Program-made: the position numbers and the translations under genes
The notes under the pieces: generated by a model
Told to the model about the DNA's origin: nothing
Databases searched by the model: none
The model's input: the letters and a program-made list of their open reading frames with translations, nothing else
Assembly (NCBI GenBank): GCA_024734555.1
Contig: JANPWX010000056.1
Span: 8,964-72,963 of the forward strand
Direction: 5' to 3'
DNA length: 64,000 nucleotides
DNA from: Trochalopteron elliotii
Lineage: Eukaryota > Chordata > Aves > Passeriformes > Leiothrichidae
Shown here: in pieces, positions 26,601-39,900 of the stretch
Layout: every line of letters starts with the position of its first letter
How positions within the stretch are numbered: the first letter of the stretch is position 1

Positions 26601-28600
26601 CATGGAGAATTGCTTTCATTTAAGTCTTGTTGCTGAAAAAGCACATTCATTTTTTTTTTCCCAAAAGAAGTTTTTTCACCCCTAACAAGCCAGTAATTTT
26701 AGAAAAAACCTGTAGCTTGTCAGTTTGACATGGTTTAATTTGCAACAAACGGTAAACAGAGTATAGAAAATGGAAACTCTAATAGAGACAGGCAGAGACA
26801 AACCATATTTTTTTGTCACTAGAAAAATCTGTGTGGCAAAAAATGAATCACATATATTTGCATTTGTCCCTGTGACATAATGTTAATTACTTATGTGTGA
26901 AGCATTCCATTAGAAGGTATGCACCTAAAATAAATAAATGTTAGTTTAGTTAATTGCAGCCTAAATTCTAGTCAGTGACTGAGTATTCACTACCCATTCA
27001 TAGATGCTTCCAATTTACATATTTCAGAAAGCGTATTATGCTCCCATTTGCTTAAATGTCAAACAACAGAATGGTCCTGATAAATACCATTTAAAACCAA
27101 GAAATACTCAGAAACCCCCCAAGTGTAGCTCAACAGGTTTTTTGAATCAAAATGCTTAAGTCAGTATGTAGGAGGAAAGCTTCATCTAGTTTAAATTTCC
27201 ACTGAGGAGCTGGCCCTAAATTTTATTTATATGTGTTAGTGCTTCTTCCTCACCACAGCATTTATTGTAGCACCCAATCCTTCCAATTACTCTGTATCAA
27301 ATTATTTGCTAACCAATGCCAGCCATGAGGGAAGTTGTGTACCCATATTCCCTCAAGCAAGAAGTTCTGCTGGATGAGGAGCACTCCTGTTTATCCTGAA
27401 GTCTTTTAATATTTCCATGTGTTTTTAACATTAGCTTTCTCTGCTTAAGCTTGCTTTGACAAACATATAATATGGGTGAGAATGATGTGAATACAATACT
27501 TGGGGCCACTGAAAAGCTTGGGAAAAAATTCATGCTACCAAAATTATTTCAGTAACAGAGCCACTGATCATGAATACAAATAAACTGTAACAGATCCCCC
27601 AGGCAATTGTATGCAGAAGTGTACCTATAAACATTTAGCTATTCATATCCAAAGTACTAATGATAAAGATCCTGAGCTACAGTTGGTCCTAAGATAAAAT
27701 CATGAAATGGATCCTTGGTCATTTCCAATGCTCAGCCTTAGAAAGAACTTTGAGTGGTATCTCATGATGATACTGAGTCCCCAGAGGGTTTTAAGGATAT
27801 GAGGTGGACAAATGTAACAGTAAGATGTCCAAACAGGTAATGATGACATCTCTGCTGGGACCTCATTCAGAATCTTATCACACTACTGGGACATACCACA
27901 AATATGCATCCAAGCTCTATGTTGTGTATATTCCTTGGTTATCTGGAATATGGGTTTTGTTTTTCCTTTTGCCTTTGCTTCCCCTGCATTTACCATCACC
28001 AAAAAAGTTTTGTGACATCAGGTTGCTAACTTGCAATGGGATAGATGTAAACTGTACTGTCATTCATATTTCTCTTTACCCCTCTGTCTCCATTTTACCT
28101 GGCAACTTTTCCGCTGTTGAAAATAAAGCACTTATGGCAAACAGAGATGTAGTTAATTTGGAGAACATAACAGAGTCATTCTTATCTCAATTCTTCAAGT
28201 AAATTAACAAGTTCAGGCATGCTGAATCAGATATGGTTAAAGTCTGGTTTAAATAAGTGCTATGATAGCTGTTTTCTAATTGGGGCCATTAAGAATAAAT
28301 TAAACCAAAGGTAATAAATGGGCAAGTGAAGACTACTAAGGGATAGCAAGATGAGGACAGAAAGAATTTGTTAATAATGTACTGAAAACTGAAGAAAAAC
28401 ATTTCTTGAATGGAAACAGTGACTATTGAGTAGAAAACAAAGAAGCAAAGATAAAGGAAAAGTACTTCAGTAAGGTACAAAAAGAATCAAGCTTAAAAAT
28501 GGACAAAATGCAGAGCAGAATCAAAATCAAACCATACTTTTGTAATTACTGACAGTTTTTCTTTAATCCAACCAATTATCTAAAATGTGATTCAAGCACA
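20689..28600. other. AT-rich unique non-coding sequence
   Basis: No gene is visible. Small items: an 8-bp hairpin at 21241-21259, the partial duplication at 21560-21627, a purine/A-rich tract at about 21755-21800, a 10-bp direct repeat twice at 22143-22162 and a T run at 23007-23019. GC is raised at 24340-24480 and 25540-26160. Open frames of 132 codons (27804-28202, +) and 135 codons (25850-26257, -) show no recognisable motif. A minus-strand GTAAGT donor-like site lies near 26274-26279. Confidence 0.5.
21560..21627. repeat. partial tandem duplication, 45-bp period
   Basis: A block of about 23 bases beginning ACTGGATAATACA occurs at 21560-21583 and again at 21605-21627 with a single T/C difference. 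The offset is 45 bases. A third, weaker ACTTCAGTAAC-type echo lies between them. This is a local duplication with no known element attached. Confidence 0.8.
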
Positions 28601-28739
28601 CTTGACTTCAGTGAATTGCCTTCTATAACACTTTTATGTGTATCATTCTCAAAAGTCAAGTGTGCACTGATTGCACTTCAGACAATCAGTTACATTTCTA
28701 GAATGGTGGAGAGAGGAAAAAAGCCCCACACATTTAAAC

Positions 28740-30290
28740 CATCCATTTGGCATGAAGTTACCTGGAGTCTGGGTGTTCCTCCTGCTCTCCCCTCGCCGGG
28801 CATTGCCCTGCTCACAGCTGGAATGTACCAGGCTGCAGCTCAGGGCAGCCACGTGTGGCACAGGGCTGGGCTGTGCTACAGCCTGGGCTGCTGAGCTGCC
28901 GAGCCCAAGGTCAACTCTTCTGCTGATGGAAGTCAGAGTGAAGAGAGCTGGAAGCAAGAGCTGACCCCAATTTTCCCTCAAGAGCTGCTTTTAAGCTACA
29001 CTGCACCACCAGTCTGTGTGTGATCCTGACGCAGGGTTGTCACCCCACCTGGCTCCTGGCTAGAGAGGCCTCAGCTCCCATCTGCCAGAGTCACACTTGG
29101 TTTCTGGCTCCCTGTCCCTTGTGGAGCAGCCAGCCTTGCTACACCCTGTCAGCCACAGGAAGTTTAGTGAGGTTAACAGCAGACCTGTACACACACATCT
29201 TCTGGAGCCCAGGATCTGCATGAAAGCACTGTGTGTCATGCTGATGGCCTGCAAAATTTCCAGGGTGATGTTAGTCCATAGGTCCTGACTGCCATTAACC
29301 CTGGCCTCTTCCTCTTCTGACCTTGCAGGCACAAACAATCACCCTGGTTACTTCAACAAGGGCAACAGCCAGAGTTACACTCATGAATTCCTCTCCCTTT
29401 TTGGCCAGGTCACAAACTGGAGGCTTTGTGAGGTGAATACTCATTGAGACCAACTGTTGTTTTGATGCCAGTCTTAAAATGTCATCAGATCAAGGCATGA
29501 ACTTATCACCAGGGAGCTCCTTCCAGCCTGGTTCTTGGAGTGCTTGGGCCAGGGCAGAGACCACTTTTCCTTTGCAGAGAGGGGAACAGGGCACAGAACC
29601 ATCAGACTTCTGAGCTGGGGCAGCATTTTCCAGTGCACAGCCAGCATGGCATAGGGCATAAACAGAGTGCAGAAAAAAGTACTTGTTATAGAATGTGGAT
29701 AAAAAGCTGACAAAATGCAAAAGTCCTTGAGAACAGAAGTCTGAGGATTAAACTGGGAGACACTGGAGCATCTCTGTTGTTCTGTCACCAAGATTTCCTC
29801 CACGTTCAGAATTTTAGTAAGGAGAGAACCTGGCAGAACTGCCTGTTTCCCTAAAGCCCATCTTTCAGCCGTTGCTGGGAAGCTATTCATGCAAATAGGG
29901 CTGTGCTTTCATTCCAGCTGGTTGTGCCTGTGAAGGCACTGCAGGTGGCGATTCTTTGTGTCCTTTGATGAGAGAACAGACAGTGGCAGGTGTCCGGTGG
30001 CTCCCACTGGTAGGGAGAGCACACAAGCGGCGATCAGCCCGCGCCTGTTTGCGCAGAGCGTTTGAAGAGCGGCTGCCGGCAGACACATTTTGATCAGAGA
30101 CAATGAGGGAGCTCTTCCTAAGGCATTTTTCTTTGGGGATCTGCGAAGGAAATTGTCAAACATGGATGGATTTCCTACAAAGCCACTTCTGCTTCTTTTC
30201 TCCCTCCCCCATAAGTGGCATTCCTACAGGGAAGGCCAGGGGTGGGAATGGAGCGTGCATGTAATCAGTTCTGTAGATAATCGATAGACG
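28740..30290. other. GC-raised block with many short overlapping open frames
   Basis: This 1.5-kb interval is clearly richer in G and C than its surroundings. Both strands carry overlapping open frames of 60 to 138 codons (for example 29474-29890 and 28649-28981 on the minus strand, 28671-28964 on the plus strand). None has a motif, signal peptide or repeat that I recognise. Lower stop-codon density in GC-richer DNA is enough to explain them. The right end holds the CpG cluster at 29949-30079. Possible explanations are an old GC-rich transposable element, an exon-bearing lncRNA locus or a minor isochore fluctuation. Confidence 0.5.
29949..30079. promoter_or_regulatory. CpG cluster, possible small CpG island
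   Basis: About ten CpG dinucleotides fall in 131 bases, eight of them between 30027 and 30078, in a window where CpG is otherwise strongly depleted. The core includes GCGGCG, CCCGCGCC and TTTGCGCAGAGCG; the last resembles an NRF1-type site (GCGCA core) but is not a full palindrome. Clustered CpGs that have escaped decay often mark promoters or germline-unmethylated elements in vertebrates. I see no TATA box or gene next to it, and the cluster is short of usual island length. A young GC-rich repeat remnant is the alternative. Confidence 0.35.
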
Positions 30291-30623
30291 GACGGTATCA
30301 GGAAATTAAACTAATATTTCTAGCAAGGCAAATGACAACAGGAATTCAGCATTTGTGTTTGAAAGATTGATGTAAACTTCAATAAGATAACAGCCAGGAT
30401 TTGTCATAGTGACTTTGGACCCTTCAAGTTTTGAGGCCCAGATTCCAAAGATATTAAGGCATTTGTTTTTCAAAAAAACCCAAAAAAACCAAAAGAGAAA
30501 TCAAACTCCTGCAGATTACCTCCACAAACACATGATAGTATATTAATCTGAAAATAACATCCCAGGGCTGCTGGAACTTTTCCCATAAGTTTCACACGAA
30601 TGACCTATGGATGCTTGGATGTT

Positions 30624-30639
30624 TAGCCTTATAAGGCTA
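30624..30639. repeat. 16-bp perfect palindrome
   Basis: TAGCCTTATAAGGCTA is its own reverse complement with no spacer; the flanking bases do not extend it. It contains a TATAAG core by coincidence, with no other promoter features near it. Confidence 0.9.
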
Positions 30640-33600
30640 TGCCACATTTTTCTTTCAAGTGACTTTACTTTCTCTTCGAGTTCTGGGATAAAACATTCCA
30701 TCATTTTTACTATTTTAGTTTAATTTAGGTCAGAAGCATCTTTCTGGCACCTAATTCTAATTTCAAAATGTCAATGATTTTTTCAGACAGATGGGTTTTT
30801 TCATACTGTGATCACCCTTTCTTGGGTGAAATTGTTAACAATATCATCTCTAACAATTAGGAGATTTATTTTTATGTCGCTCTGACAGGAAAATCGAACT
30901 TCAGGTACTAAGATGGATGTCAAGTTCAAGTGATTATGTTGAGGATTTAATTCACACAAATCTAATCACTCTCTCTAGGTCACTTTTGAACACTGTGTGC
31001 AAAGACTTGGCTTCAGTGTTACTCACGTTTTCTGAATTCTTACAGTTTTGTTCCTGTGCTTGAGATGCATATGAAATTGTGTCCTAGGACAAGCATTTTT
31101 CAGTCAAAAACCCCTGTAAGCCTAAATATTTGACCAGGAAGGAGGAATGACTTTTCCCCCCAGAAGATCATTTCTTCAGTAGTAATTCTATACTGGGGAG
31201 GTCAGAAATCTTCTTTAATTCTAGTATTCACCAAATTATTTCTGCTGAAGCAAAAATCATAGCTTTGGAAAACTTATAATAAATGTCTGCTTCTGTGTGA
31301 ATCTTTCTCTCCCTGAAATGGAAACAGTCTAATGTGGGTCAAACTTGGTGTCACAAGGAGACTAAGGGAATGTGTATTTCTGTCTTATTTAAATATCTTT
31401 CATGCAAGATATATGCTTGAATTCCACTAATTCACCCAGTGTTGCTTGTCACAGACCATGGTGACAAGAAGTGCCATACAGACTTTGGACTTTTAAACAG
31501 CAATGTTTTGCTGGTTCAACGTAGAACAGTCCTAGCACTCTGGAAAAAAGGTAAAATAACTCACACTTGATCTTGCAAGCCTACAGCAATGGAAAAAAAT
31601 CATCCTGAATCAGAGGATGCTCAAGAGTGCCTGAAGCACACTGGGGGGCACAAACCCAATAAAACAGTGGTGTCTAAAAACAGAATGCCTGAAGCTGTGG
31701 AAGGAGGACAGGGAGATTCGCCTTGCTACCAGATCCTGAAATGTGCTGTGGGTTCCAGTAGCCCAATTTACAACTCTCTTGGGAAGGATGAGAGAGCCAC
31801 AGAGCAATCAGGGCTCAGACCTGCTAGAGAGGACATGAGATCCTATCTACAAACCACATGCAAGTTCTTGCTGATTTTTGTACGTTTACTATGGAAAATA
31901 GAGAAGAGGGTAATGCTAATAGGTAGAAGTTTAATTCCAGCATACCCTTTCCTATTCCTTCTGCTCTAACAGAGGTTGGTTACTTTTTCTCCTGCAAACA
32001 CAGTAAGGAGCCTTTTATTTCCCCCCTCTCCTGAGGGGTGAGATATTATCCCCCTCACAGCACTTAGTTGACTGATAATGCAGAAGCTGTATAAAAGCAA
32101 TCAGGTGATATGACACATTGAAAACAGGAGTCAAAGAAACACAGATAACATTTTCCAATAGTACCAGTTCAGGATACATTTCATTTTCACATGAATTCCT
32201 CCCATTCAGAGCTGAAACAGAGAAAACAATCTGCCAGTAGAGAGGTCCCAGCTGTGTCAAGGTTCAGTAACAACTAGAAGTCATGACTGGCCATGCCTCC
32301 ACAGATGTGTCCCTGGGGTTTGCAGGACAGCAACGAGATCAGAAAATTATAAAAAGGGCCCACCAGGAACTGCTGCAGCCTGCAAATGCCTCAGGCATTT
32401 GTTGGGGACAAAGCAGCTCCTGTCACCCATGGCTAGAGTGACTTTGCTGCAGCACTTTTTGGTTGCAAAGTTTTTATTTGTGCATTAATTTGTGTTAAAA
32501 CAGCAATAGCAGTGCAGAAAGTTTTATTGGTAATGCCAATAGAAATAACATTAAAGTCCCCAAAAGAAAACATTAAACAAGAGCAGTGTTACCAGGTAAT
32601 ATTCAAGCCAATTCACAAACCTTCTCTAATAGTGGAAAAGTGAAAGGTTTGTTGTGAAAAGTCTTTCTACACTGTTGAAAATATCAATACCACATGCTGG
32701 GGTTGGAACTCTCCAAGAAACAAATATTGATTTCCCTCTTTTCTGATGTACAAATGGCAGACAATGGCTGTGCGAACTCTGAATCTTTTAATTGTTTTAA
32801 GGTTGACAGATTCTGTTAGTATTGAATTTTTTATTGTTTTATTGTTCTGTTTTCTGCTGCCACCTCCCCTCCCTTTGAAACCTTTGAGGGGGGTTACTTT
32901 GCTGCTTTTTTTTCCCTTTTGTGTGTTAGAAAGACAAGCAAAGGAGTAGTTGAAATTATTGTAGTATTCCCTGTACTGCAGTTCACTGTCAGGTCTGATT
33001 AATCTAATTTTAGTATTACCATCAGGAACATTGTAGCAATTTCTTGGCAACAGAAGGTGCTAGTGATGATATAACATTCTTATTTTTAAAAACCCAACAA
33101 CATACATTCCAGAAAATCATGCTATAAAATAAATGTTTGCTGTATAATAGTGAACTGTGGACATTCCATTTCTGTTCAATTGCTACAAACAGAAATCCTG
33201 CTTTAGAATCTGTAATTTCACCAATTTTACAACAAACACGAATGGCAAAATTGAAAGAGAAAGACAGAGGAATACATAGGCACATGTGTTTCTAATGATC
33301 CAAATACTAAGCAAAATGAAAAATGATTAGAGCAATTTATTTTTCTTTAAATTTATTTTATGGAATAACCACTATTCTTCAATACTAGGTATATGTCATG
33401 TAGAGCTTAAAAAGTAGTTATTCATTGTCCTGAAGGTCACCCAGACACAGTAAGTTCATTTCATTTTCCTGACAAGAGATCCAGGCTTGTTATGTACTCT
33501 ATGAAACCTGACAGCGAGGGACTGTCCCTCCAATCCATTTCAAGAAAATAAGATTTTCCCCTCTGAGGAAGGGGGAGGGAGAGGAGGTGGCTGAATCTGA

Positions 33601-34140
33601 TCCTGCTGTACCTGAGCTCATCCAGGGACAGCAGCTGGAGGGAATGCACTGCAGAAGTGTCCACATGAGTGAGATTCGGCCGTGTCACCAGGCTGGTGGC
33701 AGCACAGTGGCAGCCAGTTGGACAAGTCCCAGCTTTGTCCCCAGGGGCTGTGCTGACACCCACAGGCTGAAATCCCCTTCTCCCTCAAACAGGAAGTGTG
33801 ACCCTGTGCTTTACTGTGATGCCAGTAGCTTATAATATAAATTAAGAATAAAATATTTTGATATTTCATTTGAATGCCATAGTTACTTACTCTCCTTTCA
33901 TGCAACATCTTTGCTAATCTTACTTCTATTCTTATGCCACTTTCATCCCAGTCAAATTATCCGTGATCCTTTTCATTTTTGATTTATCTGGACATGTCAC
34001 CTTATATTCTGCATGGATCTGAAAATGCATGTCGTCAGTGACTTTCCTTGTCACAAATTTTTAATTACTGTCTACCTATCTTATGGTACACAATAGAGTT
34101 AGATCCTTGGAAATTGGAATGCAGCTCCCATTTGGGAATT

Positions 34141-34154
34141 ACACACACACACAC
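34141..34154. repeat. (AC)7 microsatellite
   Basis: Seven perfect AC units follow ATT. Nothing else is associated with it. Confidence 0.9.
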
Positions 34155-36802
34155 TGACAGGGTGAGACAGGCACAATGCACAGGCTTTTAGCATCTTTCC
34201 TAGCACTTGTGTTTGTAATGGGATGAGGATGAAGCAGGCAGGTCCTTTCAGAACAGAAAATCTCCCAAAGCACCGTGTTGAGATATGGGCAAACACAGCA
34301 ATTAAATGGGGGTGTCAAGCATGTGTGCTAAGGATAAACAAACAGGCAAAACTAATTAGTTAAAATTTGTCTGGGAATTGGTGAATAATAAGAGCTGTGA
34401 ATTAGGAGACAGCTGTTTTGTGTTGCCAAATTTTCTCCTGTCCTTTTGGTGATGAAAGTTTATGAAGACACTGAGCTATAGTTTATAATTTATCCATTAC
34501 GATGTTTGAGAATGGAAATACAAAAGGAATGTAAAAACCTTTTTTTACTGATTGCAAAGGGCAGTCTTGAGTATATAAACATATTTCTATAAACCATTTT
34601 AAAATAATATTATAATTATTAATATAGTATAAATATAGTCATAGAGTTGAGATGTCAAGTGGCAGAAAATCTGTTCAATATTGTTCCTGAAAAGATTATT
34701 CTTGTAACCTCTCCAGAGTCAATGAGCCTCTCATGGTTCATTACTCATGCTGCTGGACCTGCTTGGTTCCATGCTGATGATACTGCAACACACTGAGTAT
34801 CTTGCCTAAACCACAGACAATTGAATTTTTTAGCTGCTGGAAACTTTGAATTCAGTATTAATACTTTGCCTAAGTGTATTTTGTACTAAAGGGAATTAAG
34901 AACATTTTAAATTATCAAATCAATTACAGGGGGATTTCATATTCAAGTGAAATTCAATTTTGGTGTCTAACTTCAGGACACTAAAGATGTAAACCAGTTA
35001 AGTTCATTAATAAACTAATGGGAGAAAAATGGGACTATGACAAAGTTTTTATATAAAGCCATGACCTTGTCTTCAATTCTGTGATATTCTACTTTATTTT
35101 TTAATTAAATGTTATGGGTTTTCAGTGAAATATTATTCTAAGTCTGATTTTTAAATGGGAAAAAAATGTTTTCTGGATACAAGGCCAGTGTCTATGGCTT
35201 TTCATTTTGATAAAATTCCTCAAAGTTGGCTGTCAACTACTAGTTGGTCTTTCCTTAAAGCCAGCAATTTTTTACTTCTTTTTCTCCCTTATTTTGAAAA
35301 CCCTGGAACTTTAATGTCATTTTCATATAAGCTTCTCACAAAATCATTAGAACTGTGTGATCAATTTGAATGAATTGTTCTAATATGATGCATTAAATAG
35401 AAAGAAGTTATGTTAAGAAATTGTGAAAACTTGCATGAATAATTGCAATAATTTTTTCTTGGCAAAGTCTGGGAGAGCTGCCAAGAAAAATCTCTCTCCC
35501 TGACAAAAGTTCCTAAGCACTACATTTACAAAAAGTGTAAATATGTAAATATTACTGCCAGGAATAAATCTTAAAAAGAACATATTTATACTGAAAGAAA
35601 AGGTTATTATTGAAACTGATTTTGCTCCTCCAGCACTGTGATCACCAACGAATGCTAAGTTTACTGTAACATTTTATAAAGATATGTGTGTGTTCACTCA
35701 GAACCAGACAGATTGTATAAGCATAGTGCAGGATGAAGAATGACCAACTAAAAGTATTGCTGACTATCAGTAACCTGGCCAAAATCCAACATATGACATT
35801 TCTACAAGAAGGAAAAGTACAAAGAAAAGTCTGCTAAAATCAAGAGCAATAAACAACCCATCTGAGTAAAACAACAATTTCTAGCCAAACAAGATTCTAA
35901 TGATATTATGTCCTAAACACTTATCATCTAAATGATCCTGGAATAAAAATGTTGCTAAATGCAAACAAGGATAAACTGGATAAAGAGAAGTCTGATAGAT
36001 AGAGGTCACATCCAGATGTCAGTTTTCATCCCATGTTAAATATGGATTTGCAGTTCCTAGTATGAGTCCTTGCTGCTCAGTTATAGTTTGCCTTGAGGAG
36101 GATGATATCATACACAACAGGTTTGTGGAAATCAGTGGATGTGTAACAATTTGCAGCAGTTAAGGATCTGCTCCTTTATCTTTCAAAAGCACCAACTGCA
36201 GAAACCTAATTTACTACTCTTGATGATAGCCAGAAACATCTGACTGATGAAGCTGGAGCTTCCCAGGAGTATTCATGCCTCAGAAGGGAACTGGGATTAC
36301 AATTGAGATGTGGATAATATCTCCGGTATCACTTGGCAATTTCAGACAACTTACAGTGCATTACCACACTTTCCTGCAATTTGGTGCTGGGATGTCATAA
36401 ATTACATTGACACACCATTAACATAGGTAAGTAGAGTAAATAATTGATCTCTCCAGAGAAACATTAGAACCCACTGTAATAACAGATCTGCAGCAATCAC
36501 TATTAGAAACATACAGATCTCAACAGTTTTTCGTTTTTCATACTTAGAGCTAAGCCCAAATTACTTTCCTTTTAGTGTCTTACTTATGGGCTGCTATTCT
36601 TGCACTAATACCAGATAGGCCTTTAATATGTAAACTGAGAAAAATAGCTTCCCAAAATTAGATTGTTAGATACATCCATATTATTAGAGGTATCCATGAA
36701 ATGACATGTGTGGGTTTTTTCAAGGAAAGGAAAAAAACTAGATTATTAGTTTGTGCTAATAGCAAATTATCTGAGTGAAAGGGCACGAATGAACCATTAA
36801 AG

Positions 36803-36920
36803 TGGACAGGAGAACAGGAGAGGGGGAGAACAGGAAAGAGACAAAAGAGCAGAAGAAAATAAAAAAAAAAAGTGAGTAAATGTGAGAAGATTAGCGAAAA
36901 AACAAGAAGAAGAAATTAGG
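36803..36920 (+). repeat. purine-rich low-complexity tract
   Basis: About 118 bases are mostly A and G on the plus strand (GGAGAACAGGAGAGGGGGAG-type sequence, then an A run of about 12 near 36859, then GAAGAAGAA). It is interrupted by a few pyrimidines, so it is not a clean mirror repeat. Confidence 0.75.
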
Positions 36921-39900
36921 AAGCAATTCACTTTGAACATGCAAATAAAAAGAGGAGCACAGGAATTCTAGGCACAGATGGACTCCCAATTTGGAAATTC
37001 TGACAGGATTCATAGACTCATGAGAGGATGTTATTCTTCATCAGAGGAATGATACTGATGTGACAACCAATATATACAAAGGTTAGAAGTAATTCTATTA
37101 AAAGAAAGAAAGACAGACTGGCCACTGGAAGCTCAAATACAATTTGCATTTATGCTTTTCGTTCCTTGTTAAAAATATGCTGGTGACATGCATGTTTAAA
37201 GAACAGAAATTCTTTTCAAAACTGGGTTATTAAATCTTTTCTTAGAATCAGCACAAGTGATGAAAGGTAGCCATGTGTTCAGATAGCTGAGGTATGAATC
37301 ATTTTAGGGCTACTAACTTGTCCCAGATATTCATAAACCATCTGTTAAGTGAAATAGCATTAGGTATACACCATGCTAATAATTCTTACATTTAATAATT
37401 ATACTCAGCATGACAGATCATTGGGAACAGCAGAAAAGTACTTTTGGGTACCCACAAAATCCTCACACAATTTTAAATATAGTAGGTGAGGGTATGTTTG
37501 AGTGGGCAGTGATAAGTAAGAGCATCTTTGCACAGAAAGGGAACTGCTTTGAGAACATGCCCCTTTTATTTTCTCACAAATCAAATACCAAATATCAATT
37601 TTATCTTCACTGCTGGTCACAAGATGCTCAGAAATTAAAGTTGAAGATGAAAATCAAAATGCAAAGAACTCTAATTTTTTGACAGACTCAGTGAGATTTA
37701 ATTCCTGATTCATGTATTGTGCATTTCTCTCATATTATATATTCCATTATAAATTCTAGTGGACAAATTTCGGATCAGAAATCCTCAGCCTTGACTTTGG
37801 CAACAATGTTGAGTAAATAATACCCTCAGGGCCACAATATGCTCTCCCCCTGCCTTGACCAGGAGAAATAGTGTTATCTTTATCCTCAATTTCCTGAAAC
37901 ACTTCAAAAATATTTGTAAACTGTTTAGTTTATGAAGCAAAATGGTGACCTGATCCTAGTAAAAACCAAAAGCAGAAATTCTAATAAATTTAAGCATTGC
38001 AATCACCATGGGAATATGTCTGTGTATTTGAATTCTATGTCTTTGACTCTCCTAGGCAGAACCTAAGCTGTGACTTGCTAAACTGACCCATTCAGTTCAT
38101 ATTTACCCAACACTAACAATCATCACCTCTCTGTTTTATACTTTCTTTCTTCTCTGTTGCAGCACATTTTTGTCTTATATTTCTGGGAAACTTGAATAGC
38201 CTTTAGGGAAGCCAAAGGTGTATTTACAATAAAAAGAGCTCTTGATTTGTATCAGTCCAGTAGTTACTATATTGTACTTGTATGGAGAGGTGTAGAGTAT
38301 AAAACCTTAGCAACCTGATATTTTTTCCTTCCTATGACAAAATAAATTGGTTCACTCTCAAAATTATTTCTTTTGAACTTAGAGAAAATCAGAATATCCA
38401 AAGATGAAGTGAACTTTTCACCCCAGACTTAGCTAAACAGGCAGTTTTTAATTTTTCTCTCCCATTCCCCTCCCTTCTCAAAAGTCCAAATAAATGGCTC
38501 AGGAATAAATATTAGAAAGTGGAAACTTTCAGCCATAAATCACTATTTATATCTTGCTGAGGTCAGGGCTAAGGCACTCATTTGTGAAAAATGTTTGCAG
38601 TCCCTTGTGACCTCCTGAAGCCAGTGGATCTCAACTACTGCATGCCAGTGAAAATTGGTGACTTCACAAATTCAGTTCTCAGTTCTTTATTCTCCCACTT
38701 CATCCCCAAAGCCACTTCCCTGAGGAGTCCCACTGCTGAACAGCCTTAGTTCTCAGACAGAGAAAGAATTACCCTCACAGGAAGCACTCCTTTACTAGGG
38801 GTGAAGTCATTCTTAAGTATGATGTTATGATATGGGAATAATATGGCTGGGAAAGAAAGCAAGACAGTGCTCAGGGAAGGCTGCAGGTGGTTACAGCCAC
38901 TACTCTGTGCTTGGAGAGCTGAAGGGTGGAATGACATCCCATCCTGCCCATGCTGGGTTATGTTTTTCAGTGGAAGACAAATTAGCCTTTCAGCCCCACC
39001 CTCTTGATCTTAACTGTAAGCTGTAATTTCACAAGGCCAAAATCTATATAGGCAAGAACAAAAGACTGGCCTCATTCTGTGTATTCTGTGGAAATTAAAT
39101 CAGGTAAAGTGCAGTAAAAACAAAATGCAGTTTGACTTTCCTGCTAACACAGGAAGGACTTAGGTTTAATTTTGTTCAGGTGTGAAAGTTCAAGTTTTTG
39201 CTTACTTTTGTCCCTTTTATAGCTGTTGTACACAATAGCAAGGTGTTATTCTTATGAAATCCTGTAATTCACCAGAATGATGCTACAAATTCTTCTACAG
39301 TGTTATTATTAAATACCAGTTTTACTTTAATGCAACATTCGTTATATTAAATTTAGAATTTATGCTTTTAATTTATTAATTTGTCCTTTTTAGAGAGGAA
39401 AAGGTTTGGAAATGTAAGTATTTTGATAATTAAAAGTGCTACAAACCCAAGAAAAATAAGAACAATAACTCATAAGTGCTTTGTTGAGAGAAAGATGGAG
39501 AAGGAAATCATATACAAGAGGAAAAGTTGCATTGCTGTGAAATGTACTCTTTCAACACAACATTTCCACTGACTCTGATGGGACTATTTATCTGAAAGGA
39601 GTATTGTTGAGTACCAACTGATGATCAGTGCTGAGATACAACTTGCTTAGTTTGAGCTTCTAACATAAAAGGTGAATATCACAAAGATGGTTAAAATGCA
39701 GATTTGCAGGGTGTTTGGAGCAGACTGGTGCCTCCCAGTTTGATGCTTTTTCTGTTCTATAGGTGGTGCAACTGTCTCCTCCTGAAATTTTTTCCTCTAC
39801 TCCATGATATTTGAACTTCCCTTCCTAGTGGCACTGTCTCCCAGGAGGAATGAAGAATAATTATTTAGAGCCATGCACTATGACTTAGCAGCTGGCTTTT

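Larger units (their letters stand above)
30300..36802. other. AT-rich unique non-coding sequence
   Basis: No gene is visible. A 16-bp perfect palindrome lies at 30624-30639 and an (AC)7 microsatellite at 34141-34154. GC is raised at about 33560-33830, where a 100-codon minus-strand frame (33461-33763) and an 82-codon plus-strand frame overlap without recognisable content. The 126-codon plus-strand frame at 31589-31969 starts with Lys/Glu/His-rich sequence and ends in a hydrophobic Leu/Phe tail; I do not recognise it and do not call it a gene. Confidence 0.5.

Noticed and set aside
36422..36430. Consensus GTAAGT donor after ACATAG
   Set aside because: All three upstream plus-strand frames contain stops within a few codons, so it does not end a coding exon; no lncRNA evidence is available.
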